A DNA stretch of 5,148 bases from Verrucomicrobiota bacterium (GTDB lineage Bacteria; Verrucomicrobiota; Lentisphaeria; Victivallales; Victivallaceae). The stretch is from positions 1 through 5,148 of the forward strand of contig JAEWSS010000148.1 of assembly GCA_023459755.1 (NCBI GenBank), written 5' to 3'. Shown here piece after piece: positions 1 through 5,148 of the stretch. The notes beneath the pieces were generated by a model. That model was not told the origin of the DNA and searched no databases. It worked only from the letters and a program-made list of their open reading frames with translations. Each line of letters begins with the position of its first letter. Positions within the stretch are counted from its first letter, which is position 1. The position numbers were made by a program, and so were the translations under genes.

Positions 1-90
1 GTTGAATACCGCGTCAACGCGGCCGGCGGCTACGCTGAGGCAGCCAACGGCCGCCAGAAAAATAAGCACTATTGTTCTTATATAATTCAT
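1..90 (-). CDS. N-terminus of an exported protein (partial, runs off left edge)
   Basis: Only the first 30 codons of this leftward gene lie in the window. The ATG is at 90-88. The peptide begins MNYIRT, followed by a hydrophobic stretch (about residues 7-22: IVLIFLAAVGCLSVAA) and then GRVDAVFN. This is a typical export signal: a short N-terminal region with one Arg, a hydrophobic core and small residues at the end. Cleavage by signal peptidase I after Ala22 is plausible. Cys17, preceded by A-V-G, is a poor lipobox because the -3 position is Ala rather than Leu, so a lipoprotein is possible but less likely. The start is supported by an AGAGGA Shine-Dalgarno about 10 bases upstream and a good promoter upstream of that. 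The mature protein is outside the window, so its function cannot be called. Confidence 0.72.
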   Translation of the reverse strand, partial: MNYIRTIVLIFLAAVGCLSVAAGRVDAVFN

Positions 91-100
91 TCCACAAATA

Positions 101-106
101 TCCTCT
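101..106 (-). promoter_or_regulatory. Ribosome binding site of the left-edge exported protein gene
   Basis: Read on the minus strand, this is AGAGGA, 10 bases before the ATG at 90-88. It is important because it supports a gene of which only 30 codons are visible. Confidence 0.6.
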
Positions 107-122
107 TGCATGTAGACAAAAA

Positions 123-151
123 AAGATAGCACAAAAGAAACATTTTTCCAA
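123..151 (-). promoter_or_regulatory. Sigma70-like promoter for the left-edge exported protein gene
   Basis: On the minus strand there is a -35 TTGGAA (151-146), a spacer of exactly 17 bases, and a -10 TATCTT (128-123) preceded by TGC, giving an extended -10 (TGn). Each hexamer matches four of six consensus positions. Transcription would start near 115-117, leaving a short leader of about 25 bases that contains the AGAGGA ribosome binding site. This suggests the exported protein gene is transcribed independently of the glycosylase gene upstream. It is a prediction by eye only. Confidence 0.5.
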
Positions 152-233
152 CAAAGAGTAACCTTTTTGTCGCTTTTTTATTCCCGACAACCCGGAAAAC
201 GTAAAAAATATGCAATAATAATATGGAAAATGC

Positions 234-1061
234 TCAGCCGCGCTTTTTTCCGAGCAGCGCCATAACCATTTTCAGGTCATTCCAGGCCAGTCGCTTATCG
301 CCTTCGGTGCGCAGAAGGTAGGCCGGATGAAAAGTGGGCATAACCGGAATTCCGCGATAGTCGAACCATTGTCCGCGATGCATTTTGATGCCTGAAATTC
401 CGAGCATATAACGCAGCGGCGTTGCGCCGAGCAGCACGATAACCTTGGGGGAAATCAGTTCAATCTGCCGATTCAAATAGCCTGAGCAGGCCACGGCCTC
501 CAGCGGTTCCGGTATCCGGTTCCCCGGCGGCCGGCATTTTACAATGTTGGCGATATATACCTCATCGCGGCGATACTGCATAGCCGCAATCATGCGGTCG
601 AGCAACTGACCGGCCGGACCGACAAACGGCCGTCCCTGCGCGTCCTCCTCCGCTCCCGGCCCCTCCCCGATGAACATCAGTTCGGCGTTGCGGCATCCTT
701 CTCCGAACACCACCTGACGGCATCCGGCCCGCAGTCCGCAGCGCGAACATCCAGCCGCCTCGCCTTCAAGCTGCCGCCAAGCCTCGTCCGGCGTCAAATT
801 TTCCGCAGTGCCGACCGCGGCTGAGGTTGTCTTTTTCACGTCCGAGGCGGGCAATGCCGGCGGCACCGGTTCACTACTGATATTTTTTGCGGCAGTCATG
901 CCGACTGCCGGCGACATTGCGTTTGACTTCGCCGCCACCGGACGCGTTCCGGGCCGCCATGTGGAAAATTCCGCCCATACAGCGGCGGACGGCGCGGTTG
1001 CTCCGCCGTCTAATTTCACCGCTTTTATCAATTCAGAGTAAAAATCGCCGTCTTCGTGCAT
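234..1061 (-). CDS. Family 4 (iron-sulfur) uracil-DNA glycosylase with N-terminal extension
   Basis: Removes uracil, arising from cytosine deamination or dUTP incorporation, from DNA to start base excision repair; acts in the cytoplasm. The catalytic domain spans about residues 103-272. Motif 1 reads GEGPGAEED (132-140), followed by GRPFVGPAG (143-151), [10 protein letters not shown] (173-182) and the C-terminal TFHPAYLLR (243-251), where His245 belongs to the active-site motif. The four Cys expected to hold the 4Fe-4S cluster in this family are Cys105 and Cys108 (CSRC), Cys176 (KCRPP) and Cys192. Residues about 20-90 are an Ala/Pro/Ser/Thr-rich, probably disordered linker behind a short N-terminal helix, so at 275 aa the protein is longer than the roughly 200-aa minimal enzymes. 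The ATG start is bounded by an in-frame TGA at 1070-1068, but no good Shine-Dalgarno precedes it; Met48 or Met55 are alternative starts. It is divergent from the MscS-type gene. Confidence 0.93.
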   Translation of the reverse strand: MHEDGDFYSELIKAVKLDGGATAPSAAVWAEFSTWRPGTRPVAAKSNAMSPAVGMTAAKNISSEPVPPALPASDVKKTTSAAVGTAENLTPDEAWRQLEGEAAGCSRCGLRAGCRQVVFGEGCRNAELMFIGEGPGAEEDAQGRPFVGPAGQLLDRMIAAMQYRRDEVYIANIVKCRPPGNRIPEPLEAVACSGYLNRQIELISPKVIVLLGATPLRYMLGISGIKMHRGQWFDYRGIPVMPTFHPAYLLRTEGDKRLAWNDLKMVMALLGKKRG

Positions 1062-1094
1062 GTTTATTCAGTTTCCGACTTTAAAAATTCATAC

Positions 1095-1124
1095 TTGGTA
1101 ATATATTAACTTTCACGATATATT
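1095..1124 (+). promoter_or_regulatory. Candidate promoter for the MscS-argG pair
   Basis: TTGGTA (1095-1100), an 18-base spacer and TATATT (1119-1124). The predicted transcript would start near 1131, giving a very short leader of about 16 bases that still includes the GGAGA ribosome binding site. It shares its DNA with the opposite-facing promoter of the glycosylase gene. Confidence 0.4.
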
Positions 1125-1127
1125 CAA
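1100..1127 (-). promoter_or_regulatory. Candidate promoter for the uracil-DNA glycosylase gene
   Basis: On the minus strand there is TTGAAT (1127-1122), a 16-base spacer and TATATT (1105-1100). The -10 matches five of six consensus bases. The predicted start near 1093 gives a leader of about 30 bases. It overlaps the rightward promoter almost completely, and the region is so AT-rich that chance matches are likely. Confidence 0.35.
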
Positions 1128-1135
1128 CTAAACCT

Positions 1136-1140
1136 GGAGA
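1136..1140 (+). promoter_or_regulatory. Ribosome binding site deciding the GTG start of the MscS-type gene
   Basis: GGAGA lies 6 bases before GTG at 1147. It supports this GTG over the in-frame ATG at codon 5, and the GTG start gives a complete signal peptide beginning MKSLM. Confidence 0.7.
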
Positions 1141-1146
1141 TTTATT

Positions 1147-2397
1147 GTGAAAAGTTTAATGGCAGCGACGGTCTTGTTCGCTTTTCAGGCTACGGCGTTG
1201 TTCGCCGCACCGGAAGCGGAAGTTGAAGTGAAGGAAGGTGCAACCACGATTGATGTGATTCCGCTGGCGGCTGCGTCAAAATCGGCCGGGCAGTCCATCG
1301 CCGGGTGGATCGGCGAAAATTCGGTCAATCTGATGTGGCTTGGCATCGGCGCGGCAATCAGTTTTGCGCTTGCCGTCGTCATTTTTATCATTGTCAGGTG
1401 GATGCTCTCCGGCGTTGCGAAAAAAAGAGACAGCGAAGCCGGCAGACTGTTGGCGGAAAAACTTCCGCTGCCGGTCGGCGTGGGCTTTTTCATTCTCGGT
1501 CTGCTCGGAGCGGCGGCAAGAGTGCTGGCCGCGCTGGGGCCGGAACCACGCACAATTCTGCTTCGCGGAATCTGGGCATTGTTTGCCTTCACCGTGCTGT
1601 GGGGATTGTTCGCCTGCATCGCGGTGCTGGACGGCGTACTGCGTAAACGGGTGATCGACGGAAAAACCAATCTGAATCTCCTGCTTATCGACCTGATCCG
1701 CAAAACGCTGAAAGTTCTGCTTCTGGTAATCGCGCTGCTTTTTATATTCCAAAATATTCTGGGGTTGAACGTCACCACACTGCTGGCCGGCGCCGGAGTG
1801 GTCGGCCTGGCCGTCGCCTTTGCCGCCCAGAACACGGTGGCGAATTTCATCAGCTCGATCATGGTGATTATGGACAAACCGTTCGCGGTCGGCGACCGGG
1901 TGAAAATCAACGGCGTCGACGGCTGTGTGGAAGAGGTCGGTCTGCGTTCCACCCGCATCCGCGCGCTGGACGGCAACCAGATCGCTTTGCCGAATTCAAT
2001 GGTTGCCGACAATGCGATTGAAAACATCTCGCGTCGTCCGACTTTGAAGTACGCGTTCGATCTTACGCTCACCTATTCGACCAGTCCGGATAAAGTCCGC
2101 GAGGCCATCAAATTGCTGCACGAAATCCTCGACAAACGTCCTGAATTTGACATGGCCGCACAGCCGCCGTTGATATTTTTCGGCGAATTCCGCGACTGGG
2201 CGCTGGCGGTAAATGTCGTCTGCTGGTTCAACTGCGACTGGGGAACCTTCCTGCAGGCACGCAATGACGTCAACTTTGAAATTCTCGAAAAATTCAGCAA
2301 GGCCGGTATCGACTTTGCTTTCCCGACCTCCACCACTTATTTGGCCGGCTGTCCGGCCGAACCGGTGGCGGTGAAAACCGAACAACCTTCCAAATAA
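1147..2397 (+). CDS. MscS-family mechanosensitive ion channel
   Basis: Small-conductance mechanosensitive channel homologue in the inner membrane; the family opens under membrane tension to release solutes during hypo-osmotic shock. The GTG start follows GGAGA. Residues 1-20 look like a cleavable signal peptide (MKSLMAATVLFAFQATALFA). Five membrane helices follow at about 62-84, 110-131, 139-163, 187-206 and 208-241. The last is the Gly/Ala-rich pore helix (AGAGVVGLAVAFAAQ, 214-228), then NFISSIMVIMDKPFAVGDRVKI, the family signature entering the cytoplasmic beta domain. LDGNQIALPNS (274-284) is the conserved beta-domain turn and an alpha/beta C-terminal domain follows, ending near FPTSTTYL. 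With the signal peptide removed, five helices put the C-terminal vestibule in the cytoplasm, and the basic loops (84-100, 166-189) obey the positive-inside rule. At 416 aa it is longer than the three-helix E. coli MscS because of extra N-terminal helices. It ends 18 bases before argG. Confidence 0.92.
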   Translation: MKSLMAATVLFAFQATALFAAPEAEVEVKEGATTIDVIPLAAASKSAGQSIAGWIGENSVNLMWLGIGAAISFALAVVIFIIVRWMLSGVAKKRDSEAGRLLAEKLPLPVGVGFFILGLLGAAARVLAALGPEPRTILLRGIWALFAFTVLWGLFACIAVLDGVLRKRVIDGKTNLNLLLIDLIRKTLKVLLLVIALLFIFQNILGLNVTTLLAGAGVVGLAVAFAAQNTVANFISSIMVIMDKPFAVGDRVKINGVDGCVEEVGLRSTRIRALDGNQIALPNSMVADNAIENISRRPTLKYAFDLTLTYSTSPDKVREAIKLLHEILDKRPEFDMAAQPPLIFFGEFRDWALAVNVVCWFNCDWGTFLQARNDVNFEILEKFSKAGIDFAFPTSTTYLAGCPAEPVAVKTEQPSK

Positions 2398-2400
2398 TTC

Positions 2401-2406
2401 AAGGAG
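2401..2406 (+). promoter_or_regulatory. Strong ribosome binding site of argG
   Basis: AAGGAG, 9 bases before the ATG at 2416, in the 18-base gap after the MscS-type stop codon. It is the best Shine-Dalgarno in the window, consistent with strong translation of argG. Confidence 0.75.
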
Positions 2407-2415
2407 TCAATAGAA

Positions 2416-3612
2416 ATGAAGGTAATCGTCGCATACTCCGGCGGTCTCGACACGTCGGTAATCGTGAAGTGGGTCAAGGACACATACAACGCCGAAGTGG
2501 TCGGATTCTGCGCCGACGTCGGCCAGGAAGAGGAACTCTCCGGCGTCGAGGAAAAAGCCATCCGCACCGGCGCCACCAAGTGCTATGTGGAAGACCTTAC
2601 CGAGGAATTCGCCCGCGACTTCATCTTCCCGATGATGCAGGCCAACGCCATTTATGAAAACAACTATTTGCTCGGTACCAGCATCGCCCGTCCGCTGATC
2701 GGCAAACGGTTGATTGAGATCGCCCGTCAGGAGGGCGCCGACGCGATCTGTCACGGCGCCACCGGCAAGGGCAACGATCAGGTTCGCTTTGAGCTGACCG
2801 CCTATGCGCTTCAGCCCGACATCAAAATCATCGCCCCCTGGCGCGAGTGGAATTTTACCGGTCGTATGGACCTGGTGGAATATGCCAAAAAGAACGGCAT
2901 TCCGGTCAGCACCACCGCCAAGAAGCCGTACAGCATGGACCGCAATCTGCTGCACATCAGTTTTGAAGGCGGCGTGCTTGAGGACCCGTGGAACGAGTTT
3001 CCGGAAGAAATCGCCGTCATGACCAAGCCGTTGAGCCAGGCCGCGAACGAGCCGGAAGACGTCATCATTGCGTTTGAGCAGGGCATTCCGGTGGCGGTCA
3101 ACGGCGAAAAGCTGTCGCCTGCCAATCTGATGCGCAAACTGAACGCCATCGGCAAGAATCACGCGGTCGGCCGGGTTGACATTGTGGAAAACCGCTACGT
3201 CGGCATGAAGTCGCGCGGCGTGTACGAAACTCCCGGCGGAACCATTCTCAACCTTGCCCATCGCGGACTTGAGGAGATCACCATGGACCGCGAGGTCATG
3301 CACCTGCGCGACAGCCTGATCCCGAAATATGCCGACATGGTGTACAACGGGTTCTGGTATGCGCCGGAACGCGAAATGCTTCAGGCTGCGATCACGCAGA
3401 GCCAGAAGTATGTGACCGGCGAAGTCCGGGTCAAGCTGTTCAAGGGGGCCTGCCATGTTACCGGACGTCGTTCGCCGTACAGTCTGTATGACGAAGCGGT
3501 GGCCAGTTTCGAAGGCGCCGACGCCTACAATCAGAAGGACGCGGAAGGTTTTATCCGGCTTAACGCGCTCCGTCTGCGCGTCCGCGCCCGCAGCAAGCAG
3601 AACGAGTACTGA
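2416..3612 (+). CDS. argG: Argininosuccinate synthase
   Basis: Joins citrulline and aspartate, using ATP (releasing AMP and PPi), to make argininosuccinate, the penultimate step of arginine biosynthesis; cytoplasmic, tetrameric in known members. The N-terminal ATP-pyrophosphatase P-loop is [11 protein letters not shown] (6-16). The second nucleotide/substrate motif is [14 protein letters not shown] (113-126). [20 protein letters not shown] (172-191) and GVYETPGG (268-275) are further conserved blocks of the C-terminal synthetase domain. The 398-aa length is normal for the common (~400 aa) class, and no key residue appears missing. The start is fixed by a strong AAGGAG and by the motif starting only five residues in. 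No argH or other arginine gene is adjacent, so this argG is separated from its pathway. It follows the MscS-type gene by 18 bases, with no terminator between them, and is followed by a strong terminator. Confidence 0.98.
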   Translation: MKVIVAYSGGLDTSVIVKWVKDTYNAEVVGFCADVGQEEELSGVEEKAIRTGATKCYVEDLTEEFARDFIFPMMQANAIYENNYLLGTSIARPLIGKRLIEIARQEGADAICHGATGKGNDQVRFELTAYALQPDIKIIAPWREWNFTGRMDLVEYAKKNGIPVSTTAKKPYSMDRNLLHISFEGGVLEDPWNEFPEEIAVMTKPLSQAANEPEDVIIAFEQGIPVAVNGEKLSPANLMRKLNAIGKNHAVGRVDIVENRYVGMKSRGVYETPGGTILNLAHRGLEEITMDREVMHLRDSLIPKYADMVYNGFWYAPEREMLQAAITQSQKYVTGEVRVKLFKGACHVTGRRSPYSLYDEAVASFEGADAYNQKDAEGFIRLNALRLRVRARSKQNEY

Positions 3613-3644
3613 GCTTAGCGCTTCGGTATTTGAGCCGTCTCTGC

Positions 3645-3682
3645 ATCCCGAACCGGAAATAATTCCGGTCCGGGATTTTTTT
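3645..3682 (+). terminator. Intrinsic terminator after argG
   Basis: A near-perfect hairpin, with arms ATCCCGAACCGGAA (3645-3658) and TTCCGGTCCGGGAT (3663-3676). Thirteen pairs are interrupted by one A-C mismatch, the loop is ATAA, and seven Ts (3676-3682) follow. It begins 33 bases after the argG stop codon and should end the MscS-argG transcript. Confidence 0.92.
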
Positions 3683-3712
3683 ATATATTTTTTGATTTTT
3701 TATAAATAAGAC

Positions 3713-3741
3713 TTGCAATCTTTTATTTTTAGCAATATTAA
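3713..3741 (+). promoter_or_regulatory. Candidate promoter for the coiled-coil membrane protein gene
   Basis: TTGCAA (3713-3718), a 17-base spacer and TATTAA (3736-3741), four of six consensus bases in each hexamer, about 45 bases before the start codon. Because a strong terminator lies just upstream, the next gene needs its own promoter. The spacer 3683-3780 is extremely AT-rich, so other hexamer pairs could be proposed; treat the exact location as tentative. Confidence 0.35.
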
Positions 3742-3786
3742 TAATTAACAATTAATTTAATATATCAACAAAGTGGGTAATGAAAG

Positions 3787-4800
3787 ATGACTGGAAGATG
3801 TGAAGATTGCAATAATCTGTATGGTGACAAATGTATGGTTTATGACATGCGCCGGGATATTGACGACCTCAAGAAGTCAAAATTCTGGAAAGCGATTCTA
3901 ATTGCAACTTTTCTGGTCTTTTTTTCGCTGTGCGTTATCTTTGTGATATTATATCGAAATTTATTGACGCAGCCAGTTATACTAAAAAGCATGCCGGCGG
4001 GAGAATTGCGTAATCTGACCGAATTGTTTGACAATCAATTGGCCAATATTCTTACCATTATTGGTGTTTTGATGACAATTTTCGGCTTTGTATTGCCGAT
4101 GTTGAATATATTTCTTCAACGTCAGACGCTGAAGGAGGAACGCGAATCGATTCAGCGCGAAATCGATATAAGTTTGTCCATAATCCGGGATCAGGAAAAG
4201 GACTTTAGAAGAGATTTGACCGTTGCCAAAGAAGAACGCAATAAAAAAATTTCTGAAATTGAGAAAAAAATTGACTCTGGAATGCGTGAAATTACCAAGA
4301 AGCAGCAGGACTTCCTCAGTGAATCGTCCGCCATGAAAGTAGAAATGCAAAAGGCTGCCGACGCCCATAAGGAAGTTGAGGAGAGCATCAATCGGCACGA
4401 AAAACTTTTGGATTCACAAAACCGTGAAACCATTTACACATACGGTTATTTTATGCAGCAATTGGAAATGGCGGATAGCGACCCCACCGGCTCCCTGATT
4501 TACTCGAAAAACGCGCTCGACTATTTTATTCAATATCCTGATTATAAAGATTCTCCAAAGCGCATAATGGTCTGCATGAATGTAATAAAAAGTACTCTTG
4601 ACTCTCCGCTGCCGGAGATAGAACCGGAATTTTTGGATGAGTTGAACGAAGTTATCGCCAATATAAAGAAAACATTGAAAGACGATATTGAGATGCAGTC
4701 TTTGGCAAAAAATATTCTGGCTGGCATAACAAAGGCAAAAAGAACAATCAAAAAACAGCAACAGGAAAAGTCGCAGTTGAACGCCATATCGGAAAAATAA
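3787..4800 (+). CDS. Unrecognised two-helix membrane protein with long coiled coil and N-terminal Cys cluster
   Basis: I do not recognise the family. The N-terminus carries Cys5, Cys8 and Cys16 (CEDC then KC), a possible metal- or redox-type cluster. A basic stretch (KKSKFWK, 29-35) precedes helix 1 (about 36-57); a short loop then leads to helix 2 (about 86-110). From 112 to about 210 there is a highly charged Glu/Lys/Arg/Gln heptad-like stretch, almost certainly coiled coil. Residues 213-325 are mixed and helical and end in a Lys/Gln-rich tail. The positive-inside rule predicts both ends in the cytoplasm. An in-frame TGA at 3781-3783 bounds the ATG; the Shine-Dalgarno is poor, and Met17 or Met21 would be alternative starts lacking the Cys cluster. 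It is AT-richer than argG (for example 19 G+C of 60 bases at 4201-4260 against 35 of 60 at 3061-3120), hinting at separate origin. It stands alone between a terminator and a convergent gene. Confidence 0.85.
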   Translation: MTGRCEDCNNLYGDKCMVYDMRRDIDDLKKSKFWKAILIATFLVFFSLCVIFVILYRNLLTQPVILKSMPAGELRNLTELFDNQLANILTIIGVLMTIFGFVLPMLNIFLQRQTLKEERESIQREIDISLSIIRDQEKDFRRDLTVAKEERNKKISEIEKKIDSGMREITKKQQDFLSESSAMKVEMQKAADAHKEVEESINRHEKLLDSQNRETIYTYGYFMQQLEMADSDPTGSLIYSKNALDYFIQYPDYKDSPKRIMVCMNVIKSTLDSPLPEIEPEFLDELNEVIANIKKTLKDDIEMQSLAKNILAGITKAKRTIKKQQQEKSQLNAISEK

Positions 4801-4801
4801 A

Positions 4802-4833
4802 TATCCCGGAACACCGACTGGCATTCCGGGATA
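4802..4833 (-). terminator. Terminator between convergent genes, mainly for the leftward gene
   Basis: Ten-base-pair perfect hairpin: TATCCCGGAA (4802-4811) pairs with TTCCGGGATA (4824-4833), with a 12-base loop. Read on the minus strand, it is followed by TTTATTTTTCC, a fair U-tract, and it lies 26 bases past the stop codon of the leftward gene. Read on the plus strand it starts one base after the stop of the coiled-coil gene but lacks a T-run (CCATTCAAAAATC), so it would work less well in that direction. Confidence 0.72.
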
Positions 4834-4859
4834 CCATTCAAAAATCAATCGCTGAAATT

Positions 4860-5148
4860 TTAACGCCAGACCATGACCTTGGCGCCCCACGCGTCACGAT
4901 ACTGATCGGGAGCCTTCCAGTCGCATACTTTCAGCTTCAGGAAGTTGTACCCCTGCTTGAGCCGCACGTCAAACCACAGCGGCTCCATGCATTCGCCTTC
5001 CATGATCGGTTCAATCTCCAGAACCGGTTTGCCGTTGAGCCAGCCGAGACAGCCGTCGGCGGCCGCAACCGCCAGCGTCGCCCTGCCCGCTTTGTCCGAC
5101 CAAATGCGGAACATCATATACCCCATAACATTGCCGCTGGTGTGGAAC
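4860..5148 (-). CDS. C-terminal end of a larger protein, probable beta-sandwich/carbohydrate-binding-like domain (partial)
   Basis: The reading frame is open through the right edge of the window, continuing upstream of the first visible Met (FHTSGNV before MGYMMF), so this is the last ~95 residues of a longer protein with the TAA stop at 4862-4860. The segment DGCLGWLNGKPVLEIEP followed by VRLKQGYNFLKLKVCDW resembles the pattern 'DDG-x-WLNGK ... LKxGxNxLxxKV'. That pattern is common in jelly-roll domains attached to secreted glycoside hydrolases and other polysaccharide-acting enzymes. In the family this domain is usually an accessory domain rather than the catalytic one, so the enzyme activity cannot be named from this part. 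It is convergent with the coiled-coil gene, 59 bases apart, and followed by a hairpin terminator. The domain assignment is by pattern only. Confidence 0.7.
   Translation of the reverse strand, partial: FHTSGNVMGYMMFRIWSDKAGRATLAVAAADGCLGWLNGKPVLEIEPIMEGECMEPLWFDVRLKQGYNFLKLKVCDWKAPDQYRDAWGAKVMVWR

Noticed and set aside
151..170. Short inverted repeat ACAAA...TTTGT next to the -35 of the left-edge gene, considered as an operator
   Set aside because: Five A/T-dominated pairs in an AT-rich spacer are expected by chance; no second copy was seen.
181..197. Imperfect inverted repeat TTCCCGACAACCCGGAA downstream of the glycosylase gene, considered as its terminator
   Set aside because: It has only four clean end pairs before a mismatch, and on the minus strand it is followed by TAAAAAAG rather than a T-run, so it does not qualify as an intrinsic terminator.
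562..750. Small Arg/Gly-rich open frame inside the glycosylase gene
   Set aside because: It is a shifted frame of the same strand within a strongly supported gene, with no start signals or motif.
1185..2072. A 295-codon open frame on the minus strand opposite the MscS-type gene
   Set aside because: The translation is Ser/Ala/Thr/Arg-rich low-complexity sequence with no membrane helix or motif, while the plus-strand frame gives a textbook MscS protein.
2407..3456. A 349-codon open frame on the minus strand opposite argG
   Set aside because: It lies almost wholly inside argG, has no ribosome binding site or recognisable domain, and is explained by the codon bias of the GC-rich argG sequence on the other strand. 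ArgG is unmistakable by its motifs.
4414..4890. Open frames on the minus strand across the end of the coiled-coil gene (158 and 99 codons)
   Set aside because: They overlap the plus-strand coiled-coil gene and the convergent terminator, have no credible start signals, and give Phe/Cys-rich unlikely proteins, as expected for the complement of Lys/Glu-rich coding sequence.

Overview
This is an ordinary-looking bacterial chromosomal segment with three recognisable housekeeping-type genes, one unrecognised membrane protein gene and two genes cut by the window edges. Shine-Dalgarno-like sites and sigma70-like promoters fit a bacterium. Most coding sequence is moderately GC-rich, while the intergenic spacers and one gene are AT-rich. 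The mature N-terminal signal peptides and inner-membrane proteins fit a Gram-negative-type organism. A PVC-group lineage (for example Lentisphaerae) is a guess from overall flavour only; nothing here proves it.

Layout, left to right. Positions 1-90 (minus strand) hold the first 30 codons of an exported protein, with its own promoter at 123-151. Positions 234-1061 (minus) encode a family 4 (iron-sulfur) uracil-DNA glycosylase with a long, low-complexity N-terminal extension. A short 85-base divergent spacer with overlapping candidate promoters separates it from a rightward pair: an MscS-type mechanosensitive channel (1147-2397) and argininosuccinate synthase ArgG (2416-3612). These two are only 18 bases apart and probably share a transcript that ends at a strong intrinsic terminator (3645-3682).

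An AT-rich spacer then leads to a lone gene (3787-4800). It encodes a two-helix membrane protein with an N-terminal cysteine cluster and a long coiled coil, and I do not recognise its family. It converges on the 3' end of a leftward gene (4860-5148, incomplete), whose visible part resembles a beta-sandwich domain appended to secreted carbohydrate-active enzymes. A hairpin between the two (4802-4833) has its U-tract on the minus strand, overlapping the last codons of the coiled-coil gene.

The genes do not form an obvious single pathway: DNA repair, osmotic protection and arginine synthesis sit side by side. I see no mobile element, CRISPR array, tRNA, rRNA or defence island. The only plausible novelty is the coiled-coil membrane protein, which is AT-richer than its neighbours.
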